This document shows positions 26,531 through 35,358 of a stretch of DNA of 64,000 nt, one piece after another. A program made the position numbers and the translations under genes. The stretch comes from Chromobacterium amazonense (GTDB taxonomy: Bacteria; Pseudomonadota; Gammaproteobacteria; Burkholderiales; Chromobacteriaceae): contig NZ_MKCR01000032.1 of assembly GCF_001855565.1 (NCBI RefSeq), positions 234,999 through 298,998 on the forward strand, in the 5' to 3' direction. The notes beneath the pieces were generated by a model. The model saw only the letters and a list, made by a program, of their open reading frames with translations, searched no databases and had not been told where the DNA came from. Numbering within the stretch: the first letter of the stretch is position 1; every line of letters begins with the position of its first letter.

Positions 26531-27238
26531 ATGGCGCGTTCCGAACGACTGTTGGACTTGCTGCAGCTGCTGCGGCGCTATCGCCTGCCGGTGACGGCGC
26601 AGGCGCTGGCCGACCAGCTCGGCGTCAGCGTGCGCACCGTCTATCGCGACATCGCCAGCCTGCAGCTGCAGGGGGCGGATATCGCCGGCGAGCCGGGCAT
26701 GGGCTACCAGTTGCGGCCGGGCTTTCTGCTGCCGCCCTTGATGTTCGCCGAAGAAGAGATCGAGGCGCTGGTGCTGGGCATGCGCTGGGTGGAAAAGCGG
26801 GGCGATCCGCGTCTGGCCAACGCCGCCGGCAATGCGCTGGCAAAGGTGGCGGCGGTGCTGCCGGACGATCTGCGGCGGCGTCTGGAAGATGAGACCTTGC
26901 TGGTCGGGCCGGCGGAGGGGCCGCTGATGGCTGTGGACATGGCCGCGTTGCGCGACGCCATTCGCCAGCAGCGCAAACTGACTTTGTGTTATCGAGACAT
27001 CAAGGGAGACGATAGCCAACGGATCGTGTGGCCATTCGCCGTCGGCTTCTTTGAAAAAGTGCAGGTGCTGGCGGCATGGTGCGAGCTGCGGCAGGACTTT
27101 CGCCATTTCCGCTGCGACCGGATTCAACAGTGCGAAAGCCTGAATGAACGCTATCCGCGCCGCCGCCAGGCTTTGTTAAGAGAATGGCGGCAGCGCTTGG
27201 GAAGGTCTGAACAAGTCTCCAATCTTCCCGTAAACTGA
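26531..27238 (+). CDS. YafY-family HTH/WYL regulator with IS-altered C-terminus
   Basis: A 235-residue regulator as it now reads. Residues 1-60 are a DeoR-like helix-turn-helix (LLRRYRLPVTAQALADQLGV then SVRTVYRDI). The WYL domain follows from about residue 135. The IS5 copy 2 entered after codon 223; the native gene would end GIAADAL (stop at 28387-28389) at 230 residues, while now 11 foreign residues (RSEQVSNLPVN) from the IS end replace the last six. The protein may still work. It follows map by three bases, so all three genes are one transcript. Confidence 0.88.
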   Translation: MARSERLLDLLQLLRRYRLPVTAQALADQLGVSVRTVYRDIASLQLQGADIAGEPGMGYQLRPGFLLPPLMFAEEEIEALVLGMRWVEKRGDPRLANAAGNALAKVAAVLPDDLRRRLEDETLLVGPAEGPLMAVDMAALRDAIRQQRKLTLCYRDIKGDDSQRIVWPFAVGFFEKVQVLAAWCELRQDFRHFRCDRIQQCESLNERYPRRRQALLREWRQRLGRSEQVSNLPVN

Positions 27239-28361
27239 CTCCCCCTCAGTCAGATCCAGGACGCCAGCATGCGACAGCAGATGACCTTCACCGATCTCGA
27301 ACTCGCCGCTAAGAAGAAGCGCACCCGCCGCGAAATCTTTCTGACAGAGATGGATCAGGTCATGCCTTGGGCGCAGCTCGAAGCCGTCATCGATCCAGTG
27401 TATCCCAAGCCTGGCAACGGTCGCCGCCCCTACCCGTTGTCCGCCATGCTGCGCGTCTACTGCCTGCAGCACTGGTACAGCCTGTCCGATCCCGCCATGG
27501 AAGAAAGCCTGTACGAGATCGCCTCCATGCGCCAGTTCGCCGGCCTCTCCCTGGACGCCGTCCCGGACGAAACCACCCTGCTGAACTTCCGCCATCTGCT
27601 GGAAAAGCACCAGCTGACCCACGCTCTGTTTACCGCCATCCACCAGCATCTCTGCGACAAAGGGCTGATGTTGAAGCAAGGCACCATCGTCGATGCCACC
27701 CTGATCCACGCGCCCAGCTCCACCAAAAACGCTCAGGGCGAGCGCGATCCGGACATGCATCAAACCAAGAAGGGCAATCAGTGGTACTTCGGCATGAAGG
27801 CCCATATCGGCGTCGACGCCCAGTCCGGCTTGGTGCATCACGTGGCCGGCACCCCCGCCAATGTGGCGGATGTCACGATGGTCGATCAGTTGTTGCACGG
27901 CGAGGAAATCGATGTGTTTGGCGACGCCGGCTTTGCTGGCGTGCACAAGCGAGCCGAACACCAATCGCGAGCGGTGCGTTGGTGGATTGCGATGAGGCCC
28001 GGCCAGCGCAAAGCGCTGACCGATTCAGCCGACGACCGGCAGATCCAGCTGGGCGAAATGGTCAAAGCCAAGATTCGGGCCAAAGTGGAGCATCCGTTTC
28101 GGGTCATCAAGCAGCAGTTTGGCTACCTGAAAACACGCTACCGCGGTTTGAAGAAGAACACCGCGCAACTGATGACGCTGTTTGGGCTGGCCAACATCTG
28201 GCTGGCGCGAAAGGCCTTGCTGGCGGCGAGTTAAAAGGCCGGATGACCGGAAGCACCCGGTCATCCTCATGGCGGGCGATCTGGAATTGGTGGGTGAAAT
28301 GCAACCGAAGCCCCGCGAGAAATTGCATTTCTGTTTGCGTGGCAGGTTGTTCAGACCATCC
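27200..28361 (+). mobile_element. IS5-family insertion sequence, copy 2
   Basis: 1162 bp, inverted relative to copy 1. The left terminal repeat begins at 27200 with GGAAGGTCTGAACAA; the right one ends at 28361 with one changed base (CCATCC in place of CCTTCC). CTTG is duplicated at 27196-27199 and 28362-28365. The insertion lies in the last codons of the WYL regulator. Confidence 0.95.
27269..28234 (+). CDS. IS5-family DDE transposase (copy 2)
   Basis: 321 residues, identical to the transposase of copy 1, with the same DDE blocks. Start MRQQMTFTDLELAAKKK at 27269, 69 bases inside the element. Identity of the two proteins indicates a recent duplication of the element. Confidence 0.95.
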   Translation: MRQQMTFTDLELAAKKKRTRREIFLTEMDQVMPWAQLEAVIDPVYPKPGNGRRPYPLSAMLRVYCLQHWYSLSDPAMEESLYEIASMRQFAGLSLDAVPDETTLLNFRHLLEKHQLTHALFTAIHQHLCDKGLMLKQGTIVDATLIHAPSSTKNAQGERDPDMHQTKKGNQWYFGMKAHIGVDAQSGLVHHVAGTPANVADVTMVDQLLHGEEIDVFGDAGFAGVHKRAEHQSRAVRWWIAMRPGQRKALTDSADDRQIQLGEMVKAKIRAKVEHPFRVIKQQFGYLKTRYRGLKKNTAQLMTLFGLANIWLARKALLAAS

Positions 28362-28458
28362 CTTGGGAATCGCCGCCGATGCGCTTTGACGACATGTCAA
28401 CGTAGCGCGGCCCACGCAGAGACCCTGAGCCAAGGCGCGCGACAAGGAGGCAAGCTTT

Positions 28459-29031
28459 TTAAGCCCGCTTGCGATGCTCGGCGGCGTGCATGGCCAGGTA
28501 GGCATCCAGGTCGGCGCCGCCTAAGCCCAGCGTATTGAGAATTTCAGCCATGAAGCTCACCGGCGCGGTGCCGGGAGCGGTGACCACGCCTTGGTCGGCA
28601 ACTGCGTAAGGCACATCCTGATAGTAAGCGGCGCCCGCGTAAGCAGGCGCAGACAAGTTGTCCGCGGAGTTCGAAGTGTGGCGGACCTTGTCCAGCACGC
28701 CGGCTTGCGCAAGCACTCGGGTGCCGTCGCAAATGCCGGCAACCACAATGTTTTGGGCATGGGCGGCGGCAAGCAAGGCGGTCAGGTCCGGCGCTTGATC
28801 GGTTTGCCAGATGGTGCCGCCGCATATGATGAGCAGGTCTAGCTCATCGAGTTGAATGGACTCAATGGCCAGATGCGGGGTTACCATCAGCCCGCCGGAT
28901 GAGGTGACGGGCGTGCCGCCGGGTGTGGCAAAGCGTACCTCGCAACCATAATAAAAACGCAGCGAGGAGTTGATCAGGGCCGTTTCCCAGTCGGAAAAGT
29001 GCTCGGTGAGGATGGTGATGGCGCGCGTCAC
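28459..29031 (-). CDS. DJ-1/PfpI-family protein
   Basis: A 190-residue protein of the glutamine-amidotransferase-like fold. DLLIICGGTIWQT and VVAGICDGTRVLAQAGVLD show the nucleophile elbow with Cys at about residue 101; the residue after it is Asp, where many members have His. Such proteins act as glyoxalases, chaperones or regulators; the role here is unknown. It lies beyond the IS, on the opposite strand to the WYL gene. Confidence 0.88.
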   Translation of the reverse strand: MTRAITILTEHFSDWETALINSSLRFYYGCEVRFATPGGTPVTSSGGLMVTPHLAIESIQLDELDLLIICGGTIWQTDQAPDLTALLAAAHAQNIVVAGICDGTRVLAQAGVLDKVRHTSNSADNLSAPAYAGAAYYQDVPYAVADQGVVTAPGTAPVSFMAEILNTLGLGGADLDAYLAMHAAEHRKRA

Positions 29032-29124
29032 AGAATTGTCCTTGTCAAGTTTTGGATGGCCCGGGGCTGTGCCGGGTGTCCGGAATGTAATCCATGGCGC
29101 GGTCAGTTTCTGTCAGTAGCCGTG

Positions 29125-29676
29125 TTAGCCCTGCCGCCAGCCGCTTCGCTCTGCCCATTGCTCCGCCGCCAGGTAGATCAAGTCCACCGCGGGATCCTTG
29201 ACGTCGGGATAGGTTTCCCAGTCCGGCAGGCTGTTTGCCAGCCTGCGCTTCAGTTCCCCGTAGGCGGCCGCCATGGCCGGCTGCGCGCGCAGGTAGTCGC
29301 GAAACAGCATTGCGTAGCGCTGGTTGGCGCTGCCGGCGCGGCGCACATGGATATGGGCGCGGCGTTGGCCCGCGGGTTCGCGGAAAAAGAATTTCGACCA
29401 TTGCTCCGGCGCGTCGTCGCTGCCTGGCGGCAGATGGTCGCGGTTGAACGGCTTGCGCTCAAAGCCGGCTGCGCTCAGGCGGTTGGCCATGTTTTCGTCC
29501 AATTCCGCCACCGTGATCTGCGCGTCGATCACGTCTTTTGCCGCCAGGCCGGGCACGGCGGTGGAGCCGATATGGTCGATGCGAAGCGCCAGATCGCCCA
29601 GCGCGGCGCGAAGTTGGCTTACGATGGTTTGGAACTCCGCGGCCCAGCGGGGTTGATGCGGCACGATCTCAATCAT
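29125..29676 (-). CDS. GrpB (UPF0157) family nucleotidyltransferase-like protein
   Basis: A 183-residue protein. RIDHIGSTAVPGLAAKDVID is the family block and resembles the nucleotidyltransferase GS motif; FFREPAGQRRAHIHV and FRDYLRAQPAMAAAY follow. The start overlaps the stop of the upstream acetyltransferase gene by eight bases, so they are co-translated. Biochemical role not established. Confidence 0.88.
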   Translation of the reverse strand: MIEIVPHQPRWAAEFQTIVSQLRAALGDLALRIDHIGSTAVPGLAAKDVIDAQITVAELDENMANRLSAAGFERKPFNRDHLPPGSDDAPEQWSKFFFREPAGQRRAHIHVRRAGSANQRYAMLFRDYLRAQPAMAAAYGELKRRLANSLPDWETYPDVKDPAVDLIYLAAEQWAERSGWRQG

Positions 29677-30094
29677 GTCGCAGGCTTTCCGAGAAGTGGA
29701 AGGCCACTATGTCCATCTTGCGGTTCAGATAGAAACGATGGGCGCGGTGGCGCTGCACGCCGGAGTCCAGATGGATTTCGCTGCAGCCCTGATCCTTGGC
29801 CAGCTGGCGCAGCCAAGACATCATCGCCGCGCCGTGGCCATGGGAGCGCGCGCCGTCGTCGGTGGCCAGGTCGTCAACGTACAGGCTTTTGCCGGCCACC
29901 AGCGTACGCTGGATGCGGAAACCCGCCACGCAGGCTACGGCATCGCCGCTCAGTAGATAGGCCAGTTGGTAGCCCTCCGCCATCTGCGCGCGCACGACAG
30001 CGACAAAGTCTTCCGCCTGCAGATGCGGCCGCAGTTGGCGCATCACGGCGAAGCAGCGTTCTATTTCCTGGTCTTTCGCGGCCAGTTGAATCAT
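29669..30094 (-). CDS. GNAT-family N-acetyltransferase
   Basis: A 141-residue protein with the acetyl-CoA site in DDGARSHGHGAAMMSWLRQL and the C-terminal HLDSGVQRHRAHRFYLNRKM block typical of GNAT enzymes. It directly follows the next acetyltransferase gene, whose stop is adjacent, and overlaps the GrpB gene. Substrate unknown. Confidence 0.88.
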   Translation of the reverse strand: MIQLAAKDQEIERCFAVMRQLRPHLQAEDFVAVVRAQMAEGYQLAYLLSGDAVACVAGFRIQRTLVAGKSLYVDDLATDDGARSHGHGAAMMSWLRQLAKDQGCSEIHLDSGVQRHRAHRFYLNRKMDIVAFHFSESLRHD

Positions 30095-30631
30095 CTATTT
30101 CTCCTGTATATGGCTGTACATCCAGAAGTCGCGCGACGGGCCGCGCACCTTGCGATAGCTGCGCAGCAGCCCCTCGCGCGCGAAGCCATTGCGTTCCAGC
30201 ACCTGGATGGAGCGATGGTTGGCCGGCAATACCGTGGCCTGGATGCGGACGAGGCCGACGTGGCGGTGTCCCCATCGAAGCAAGCTGGCGCAGGCCGCAG
30301 CGGCCAGGCCCCGTCCCCAGACGACGGGGGAGAGATCATACGCCAATTCTGCGCTGGCATTGACGGGCGTGATGGTATGGAAGCCGGCGGTGCCGAGCAG
30401 GCGGTCGCTGTCGCGGTCGGCGATGGCGAAGCGCAGGGCGCTGCTATCGGTGAAATGCTCCATTTGCCAGGCGTAGTGCTCCAGCTCGGCAGGGGACTGC
30501 ACATTCCAGCTGGTGTGCTGGTAGACAGCTTCCTGCGTCAGATAATCGAACCAGGGTTCGATATCGTCCTGACGCAGCGGTCGGAGGATGGCTTGCGGGT
30601 GGTCTAGAACCGGCATTTCTGTGAATAGCAT
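30095..30631 (-). CDS. GNAT-family acetyltransferase, RimJ/RimL-like
   Basis: A 178-residue protein. LSPVVWGRGLAAAACASLLR and NHRSIQVLERNGFAREGLLR match the RimJ/RimL group that acetylates protein N-termini or small molecules. First gene of a three-gene minus-strand operon with the GNAT and GrpB genes. Confidence 0.88.
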   Translation of the reverse strand: MLFTEMPVLDHPQAILRPLRQDDIEPWFDYLTQEAVYQHTSWNVQSPAELEHYAWQMEHFTDSSALRFAIADRDSDRLLGTAGFHTITPVNASAELAYDLSPVVWGRGLAAAACASLLRWGHRHVGLVRIQATVLPANHRSIQVLERNGFAREGLLRSYRKVRGPSRDFWMYSHIQEK

Positions 30632-30787
30632 GGCGTTTTTCCAGATGATTTATGGCGTACGAGCGATGCATTTGTAAGGAGTTTGTCATTTCCCAGATAT
30701 GCACACTACTGACAAAATTTGACAGTGCCATGGCTTAGCATGAACGCATGCCGGGACGTGACCGGTGTTCAGTCAAGGAGAATCGCC

Positions 30788-31156
30788 ATGCAACACCCCA
30801 ATTTTGTGATCCTGTATGTGGACCAGCCGGCGCGCAGCGCCCGTTTCTATTCTCAGTTGTTTGATCTGCAGCCGATTGAGGAGTCGCCCACCTTTGCGAT
30901 GTTCAAGTTTGCATCCGGCATGCGTTTGGGTTTGTGGTCGCGCCATACGGTGGAGCCGGGCGCCGAGGTCTTGGGCGGCGGCGGGGAGTTGATTGTTCAG
31001 TTCGAGGATGTCGCCGCGCTGGATGCGGGGCTGGCGCGTTGGCAAGCCTTGGGTTTGCCCATTTTGCAGCCTATGACCGATATGGACTTCGGCCGCACTT
31101 TTGTGGCCTTGGACCCGGATGGGCATCGGCTGCGGGCTTACGTTGTGGCGGAGTGA
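30788..31156 (+). CDS. VOC (glyoxalase/bleomycin resistance) family protein
   Basis: A 122-residue protein from the ATG at 30788, chosen because AAGGAGAATCGCC precedes it. MQHPNFVILYVDQPARSARF, FQLFDLQP-like and MDFGRTFVALDPDGHRLRAY show a single VOC repeat pair. Function in the family ranges from lyases to drug binding; no substrate can be assigned. A hairpin at 31161-31179 lies after it. Confidence 0.88.
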   Translation: MQHPNFVILYVDQPARSARFYSQLFDLQPIEESPTFAMFKFASGMRLGLWSRHTVEPGAEVLGGGGELIVQFEDVAALDAGLARWQALGLPILQPMTDMDFGRTFVALDPDGHRLRAYVVAE

Positions 31157-31179
31157 AAACGGGCCGGCATGGCCGGCCC
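31157..31179 (-). terminator. Terminator hairpin for tdk
   Basis: GGGCCGGC and GCCGGCCC pair around three bases; on the minus strand the hairpin is followed by GTTTTC. It separates the convergent VOC and tdk genes. Confidence 0.6.
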
Positions 31180-31204
31180 GAGGCGAGGCTGCCGCGCGGG
31201 CGGG

Positions 31205-31759
31205 TCAATCGCGATGGAAGCATTGGCCGCATACGGCGCGGTAGCGCGCCTCATCGCCGATTTCCACTTGCGGGCCTTCTTTTACCCGATGGCCCTGGCC
31301 ATCGATACGGATGTGCATCGTCGCCTTGCGGCCGCATTGGCAGATGGTCTTGATCTCTTCCACGTCTTCCGCCAGCGACAACAGCCAAGCGGAGCCGGGG
31401 AAGGGGTGGCCGCGGAAGTCGGTGCGCAGTCCAAAGCAGATCACCGGAATGTGGCGGGTGTGGGCCAAGCGGTGCAGTTGCTGCGCCTGCTCAGGCGTCA
31501 TGAACTGCGCTTCGTCCACCAGGATGCAGGCCGTGTCGCCGTAGTCCTGCGCCAGGAAGTCGAATCCGGCGTCGAAGGTGTTGGCCTCGCGCTGGATATT
31601 CAGTCGCGAGGTAACCATGCCCACGCCGTAGCGGTCATCGATGGCGCTGGTGTACAGCGTCACCGCTTTGCCCATGGTTTCGTAGTTGTTGGCGATCTGC
31701 AGCAGCTGCGTGCTTTTGCCGCTATTCATCGCGGCGTATCGAAAAAACAGTTTGGCCAT
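31205..31759 (-). CDS. tdk: Thymidine kinase
   Basis: A 184-residue enzyme that salvages thymidine. MAKLFFRYAAMNSGKSTQLL holds the P-loop; LVDEAQFMTPEQAQQLHRLA is the Walker B and lasso region; CQCGRKA and VCGQCFH are the zinc-binding Cys pairs. The ATG at 31759 is chosen because the family begins here; the open frame extends a further 92 codons with no family similarity. Confidence 0.95.
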   Translation of the reverse strand: MAKLFFRYAAMNSGKSTQLLQIANNYETMGKAVTLYTSAIDDRYGVGMVTSRLNIQREANTFDAGFDFLAQDYGDTACILVDEAQFMTPEQAQQLHRLAHTRHIPVICFGLRTDFRGHPFPGSAWLLSLAEDVEEIKTICQCGRKATMHIRIDGQGHRVKEGPQVEIGDEARYRAVCGQCFHRD

Positions 31760-32116
31760 GCTGATGGTCGGGAGTGCGAGTGCCGGGGCGCGCAGCATAC
31801 CATGACGCGCCGTGCTTGTGAGGTCCGAGACGACGCTGGCGTTCTGAGCGGGCATGTTCATGCCGATATTGGGCGCGGTATTGGAGTGCGGGGCTGGCGA
31901 ATGATGAAACGATTCGCAGGGGTGAGAGAGGCGAAGTGGGCTGGCGCTGGCAGATAGTGTCATGACTAGGTCATGAGTCGACCGATTTGACATAATTTTG
32001 CGAATAGGGCGGTAGGGATTTCCATTGCAATGCAAACGGCATTATGCATATGCGTAGCTTTTTGTCATGTAGTTTTGTTTCATTTAAAGAAACTCCAACT
32101 GAAGATTTTGCCCATG

Positions 32117-32141
32117 AAAAAAACGCGCCCTTGGCGCGTTT
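32117..32141 (-). terminator. Terminator of rlmJ
   Basis: On the minus strand AACGCGCC and GGCGCGTT pair around three bases and are followed by a T run (seven A on the plus strand at 32117-32123). It is 19 bases after the rlmJ stop. Confidence 0.85.
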
Positions 32142-32159
32142 GGGGTTGGCTAGCGGTTT

Positions 32160-33008
32160 TTATAGATCGCCGCCGGTTTCCAGCACGAAGCTGGCCTTGG
32201 CGTCCTGGCCCAAATGCTTCACCAGATAAGGCAGAACTGCGCTCAAGGTTTGCGGCAGCGTCCACGGCGCGTTGAGGATGAATATGCCGCTGCCGTGCAT
32301 GCCGAAGCCATCTGCCGACGGGGCTTGCACATGCAATTCGGCGCGCAGCCAGTTCTTGGCCGGCAGCTTTTTCAGCGCCGGCAACATCTCCTTCATTTCC
32401 ACGCGCTGCAAACACGGATACCACACGGCGTAAACGCCGGTGGCGAAGCGCTTCAGCCCTTCCTTGAGCGCGGTTTCCACGTTCTGGTAGTCGCGCTTGT
32501 CCTCGTACGGCGGGTCGATCAGCACCAGCGCGCGGCGCGGCGGCGGCGGCAGGACGGCCTTGATGCCGTCAAAGCCGTTGGCTTGCTGGATTTGCACGCG
32601 GCGGCCGCTGCCGGCGAAGTTCTGCTGCAGGATTTGCGCGTCGCTGGGGTGCAGCTCGAACAGCCGCAGCTTGTCGCTTTCCGGCATCACGTCCGCCGCG
32701 CACCAAGGCGAGCCGGGGTAGAACTTCAGCTCGCCGTCCGGATTCATGCGCTTGACTACGTCCACGTAGTTGCGCACGGCTTCGGGCAGATCGTCGCGCT
32801 GCCATAGGCGGGCGATGCCGCTTTCGAACTCGGCGTTCTTGGTGGCGTAACCCTCGGTCAGAGAGTAGGCACCGGCGCCGGCGTGGGTGTCGATATACCA
32901 GTAGGGCTTGTCTTTCTGGCCCAGGTAATTCAGCAGTTCGATCTCGATCAGATGCTTGAGCACGTCGGCGTGGTTGCCGGCGTGGAAGGCGTGGCGGTAG
33001 CTGAGCAT
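32160..33008 (-). CDS. rlmJ: 23S rRNA (adenine(2030)-N6)-methyltransferase RlmJ
   Basis: A 282-residue SAM-dependent enzyme. MLSYRHAFHAGNHADVLKHL is the family N-terminus; WYIDTHAGAGAYSL is the SAM motif and VLIDPPYEDKRDYQ the catalytic DPPY motif. It acts on 23S rRNA before or during ribosome assembly. It is 12 bases after truC and on the same strand, forming an RNA-modification pair. Confidence 0.96.
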   Translation of the reverse strand: MLSYRHAFHAGNHADVLKHLIEIELLNYLGQKDKPYWYIDTHAGAGAYSLTEGYATKNAEFESGIARLWQRDDLPEAVRNYVDVVKRMNPDGELKFYPGSPWCAADVMPESDKLRLFELHPSDAQILQQNFAGSGRRVQIQQANGFDGIKAVLPPPPRRALVLIDPPYEDKRDYQNVETALKEGLKRFATGVYAVWYPCLQRVEMKEMLPALKKLPAKNWLRAELHVQAPSADGFGMHGSGIFILNAPWTLPQTLSAVLPYLVKHLGQDAKASFVLETGGDL

Positions 33009-33020
33009 TTTTCTTGTCTT

Positions 33021-33770
33021 TCAGATGGTTAATTCGATTCCGGCATCGCGCGCGGCGTCGGTCCAGCCCAGGCGCTCGATCAGCGCGGAGAAGCCGGCTT
33101 CCAGCGGGCAGGCGATGCGCAGCGGCGCGCCGCTGACGGGATGGGTCAGCTCCATTTCCAGGCAGGCCAGCAGCATGCGGCGGCAATCCAGCTGGTCGGC
33201 GAACATGCGGTTGTGGCGGCCTTTGCCGTAGGTGGAGTCGCCGATGATGGGGTGGGCGATATGCTTCAGATGGCGGCGCAGCTGGTGGCGGCGGCCGGTC
33301 AGCGGCTCCAGCTCCAGCAAGGCGTAGCGGCTGCTGGGGTAGCGCTCCACCGTGATGGGCAGCTCCACTGTGGCTAGCGTGCGGTAGCGGGTTTGCGCTG
33401 CTTGCGGCGCGGTTTCCACCTTTTCGCCTATCCATTCCAGGTCGTCCGGCCTGCGGCTCAGCGGATGGTCGATCAGCCCTTCGGCGTCGGGGTGGCCGCG
33501 CACCACGGCGAGATAGCGCTTCTGCACTTGCTGGCGCTCGAACTGCCACGACAGTTCGCGGCCGGCGTCCTTGTCCAGCGCGAACAGCAGGGCGCCGGAA
33601 GTGCCCTTGTCCAGCCGGTGCACCGGATAGACGCGCTGGCCTATCTGGTCGCGCAGCAATTGAACGGCGAAGCGGGTTTCGTGGCGGTCCAGCACGGTGC
33701 GGTGCACCAGCAGATTGGCCGGCTTGTGGATGGCGATCAGCAGATCGTCCCGATACAGTATTGGCAGCAT
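33021..33770 (-). CDS. truC: tRNA pseudouridine(65) synthase TruC
   Basis: A 249-residue RluA-family pseudouridine synthase. HRLDKGTSGALLFALDKDAG holds the catalytic Asp; KPANLLVHRT, LTGRRHQLRRHLKHIAHPII and GDSTYGKGRHNRMF fit TruC. It modifies U65 in some tRNAs. Probably the first gene of an operon with rlmJ. Confidence 0.93.
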   Translation of the reverse strand: MLPILYRDDLLIAIHKPANLLVHRTVLDRHETRFAVQLLRDQIGQRVYPVHRLDKGTSGALLFALDKDAGRELSWQFERQQVQKRYLAVVRGHPDAEGLIDHPLSRRPDDLEWIGEKVETAPQAAQTRYRTLATVELPITVERYPSSRYALLELEPLTGRRHQLRRHLKHIAHPIIGDSTYGKGRHNRMFADQLDCRRMLLACLEMELTHPVSGAPLRIACPLEAGFSALIERLGWTDAARDAGIELTI

Positions 33771-34235
33771 GGAAATGATGGTTTTGTCCAGGCGGCGATT
33801 TTAGGGCTTGCACGGTGCTTTGGATATAGACGAATTGCTTTGCTTAGAATCAATTTGGGCATGAAAAATCAATATGCAAAGCTATGCTTTGGGCATAAGT
33901 CCTGATTTGACGGGGCTTTTTCCCAATCAGGATTCTTTAGGTAGAGAAATGTTTGCGACACGGTATTTCAAAGTCGAGAGGAAAATGTTTACAGCCCGGT
34001 TAACGGTCATTACAATTCGCCGCGCTCAGAAGAACGACAAAGTGGTGTCTGCAGCCGGTTTTTGCATTGCGCAGGGAGCGGTTCAGGCCGCTTCGGCACA
34101 GCTAAGGTTGTAGTTGGCAGGTTACATGCTGTCTGCAATTTCAGCTGTCACCATTCAAGTCCAGTCACTGTTGCACTCGCCGCGCCTGCATGGGGCCATG
34201 CGCGCGTTGACCAACTCAAGCCAAGAGTTATAGAG
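33771..34235. other. Long leader region upstream of the nucleoside transporter
   Basis: These 465 bases lie between truC (leftward) and the BMP gene (rightward). They hold an inverted repeat CCTGATT/AATCAGG at 33901-33930 and a strong promoter (separate entry), leaving a 5' leader of about 210 bases before the start codon. Short frames here look like noise. The leader is GC-rich and could fold, but I recognise no riboswitch class. Confidence 0.55.
33988..34016 (+). promoter_or_regulatory. Promoter of the BMP-family nucleoside transporter operon
   Basis: TTTACA at 33988-33993 and TACAAT at 34011-34016 are separated by 17 bases, near consensus for sigma-70. Confidence 0.6.
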
Positions 34236-35240
34236 ATGACCATCCAACTGAAACGAATCAGCTTCGCAGTGGCTGCCGCGGTTCTGTCCGCCACCGCTTG
34301 CGCCAAGGACTTCACTCCCGCCGTGATCTACGATCAGGCCGGCAAGTTTGACAAGAGCTTCAGCGAAGCCGCCTACAACGGCGCCGAGCGTTTCAAGAAG
34401 GACTTCAAGGTCAACTACCGCGACGGTCAGATTTCCTCCGACGCGCAGAAGGAACAGCTGCTGCGCAAGATGGCCAGCCGCGACACCGACATCGTGGTCG
34501 CCGTCGGCTTCAACTTCGCCCAGGCCGTGGAAACCGTGGCCAAGGAATTCCCCAAGGTCAAGTTCACCCTGATCGACGCCGTGGCCAAGGGCCCGAACGT
34601 ACAGAGCATCGTGTTCAAGGAACAGGAAGGCTCCTTCCTGGTGGGCATGGCCGCCGCGCTGAAGTCCAAGACCGGCAAGGTGGGTTATATCGGCGGCATG
34701 GACATCCCGATGATCCGCGCATTCGGTTGCGGTTACGCTCAGGGCGCCAAGTACGCCAACAAGAACGTCACCGTGCTGCAGAACATGACCGGCACCACGC
34801 CGCAAGCCTTCAACGATCCGGCGCGTGGCACCGAGCTGGCCAAGAGCCAGTTTGACCGCGGCGCCGACGTGATCTTCGTCGCCGCCGGCGGCACCGGCAT
34901 GGGCGTGCTGCAGGCCGCCAAGAACGCCGGCAAGTACTCCATCGGCGTGGATAGCAACCAGAACTATCTGTTCCCGGGCTCGGTCCTGACTTCGATGGTG
35001 AAAAAAGTGGACGTGGCCGTCTACAACACTTTCAAGGAAGCCAAGGATGGTTCCTGGAAGTCCGGCGTGAAGGTGCTGGGCCTGAAGGACCAGGCCGTGG
35101 ACTGGGCGCTGGACAAGTACAACCGCCCGCAAGTCACGCCTGAGATGGAAAAGAAGATCGCAGAGGCCAAGGCTGAAATCATCAGCGGCAAGATCAAGGT
35201 AGTGGATTACCGCGCCAACAATAGCTGCCCGGTGCAATAA
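34236..35240 (+). CDS. BMP-family nucleoside-binding protein (ABC transporter)
   Basis: A 334-residue exported binding protein from the ATG at 34236. The signal peptide FAVAAAVLSATACA could be cut before KD; a lipobox is imperfect (ATAC). The mature protein starts DFTPAVIYDQAGKFDKSFSE, typical of the BMP/PnrA family that binds purine nucleosides; GYIGGMDIPMIRAFGCGYAQ, AAGGTGMGVLQAAK and GVDSNQNYLFPGSVLTSMVK are further blocks. It feeds the ATPase and two permeases downstream. Substrate is inferred as nucleosides from family and operon. Confidence 0.92.
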   Translation: MTIQLKRISFAVAAAVLSATACAKDFTPAVIYDQAGKFDKSFSEAAYNGAERFKKDFKVNYRDGQISSDAQKEQLLRKMASRDTDIVVAVGFNFAQAVETVAKEFPKVKFTLIDAVAKGPNVQSIVFKEQEGSFLVGMAAALKSKTGKVGYIGGMDIPMIRAFGCGYAQGAKYANKNVTVLQNMTGTTPQAFNDPARGTELAKSQFDRGADVIFVAAGGTGMGVLQAAKNAGKYSIGVDSNQNYLFPGSVLTSMVKKVDVAVYNTFKEAKDGSWKSGVKVLGLKDQAVDWALDKYNRPQVTPEMEKKIAEAKAEIISGKIKVVDYRANNSCPVQ

Positions 35241-35274
35241 GCGGAGCAGCCCTCTCCCCGGCCGGTCGGGGGCG

Positions 35275-35303
35275 CAGCCGCGGTGACTCGTTCATCGCGG
35301 CTG
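35275..35303 (+). terminator. Attenuating hairpin between binding-protein and ATPase genes
   Basis: CAGCCGCG and CGCGGCTG pair around 13 bases and are followed by a short T-rich stretch. Weak hairpins here commonly lower expression of the membrane components relative to the binding protein. Confidence 0.5.
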
Positions 35304-35358
35304 TTTGCTGTTGGCGCCGGCGATGGGGATATAAACGAAGATCGGGAACAGACAAAGC

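Noticed and set aside
6965..28361. Composite transposon made by the two IS5 copies
   Set aside because: Each copy has its own four-base duplication and core genes lie between.
33874..34113. 79-codon frame before the transporter gene
   Set aside because: Overlaps the promoter, no ribosome binding site, no recognisable sequence.
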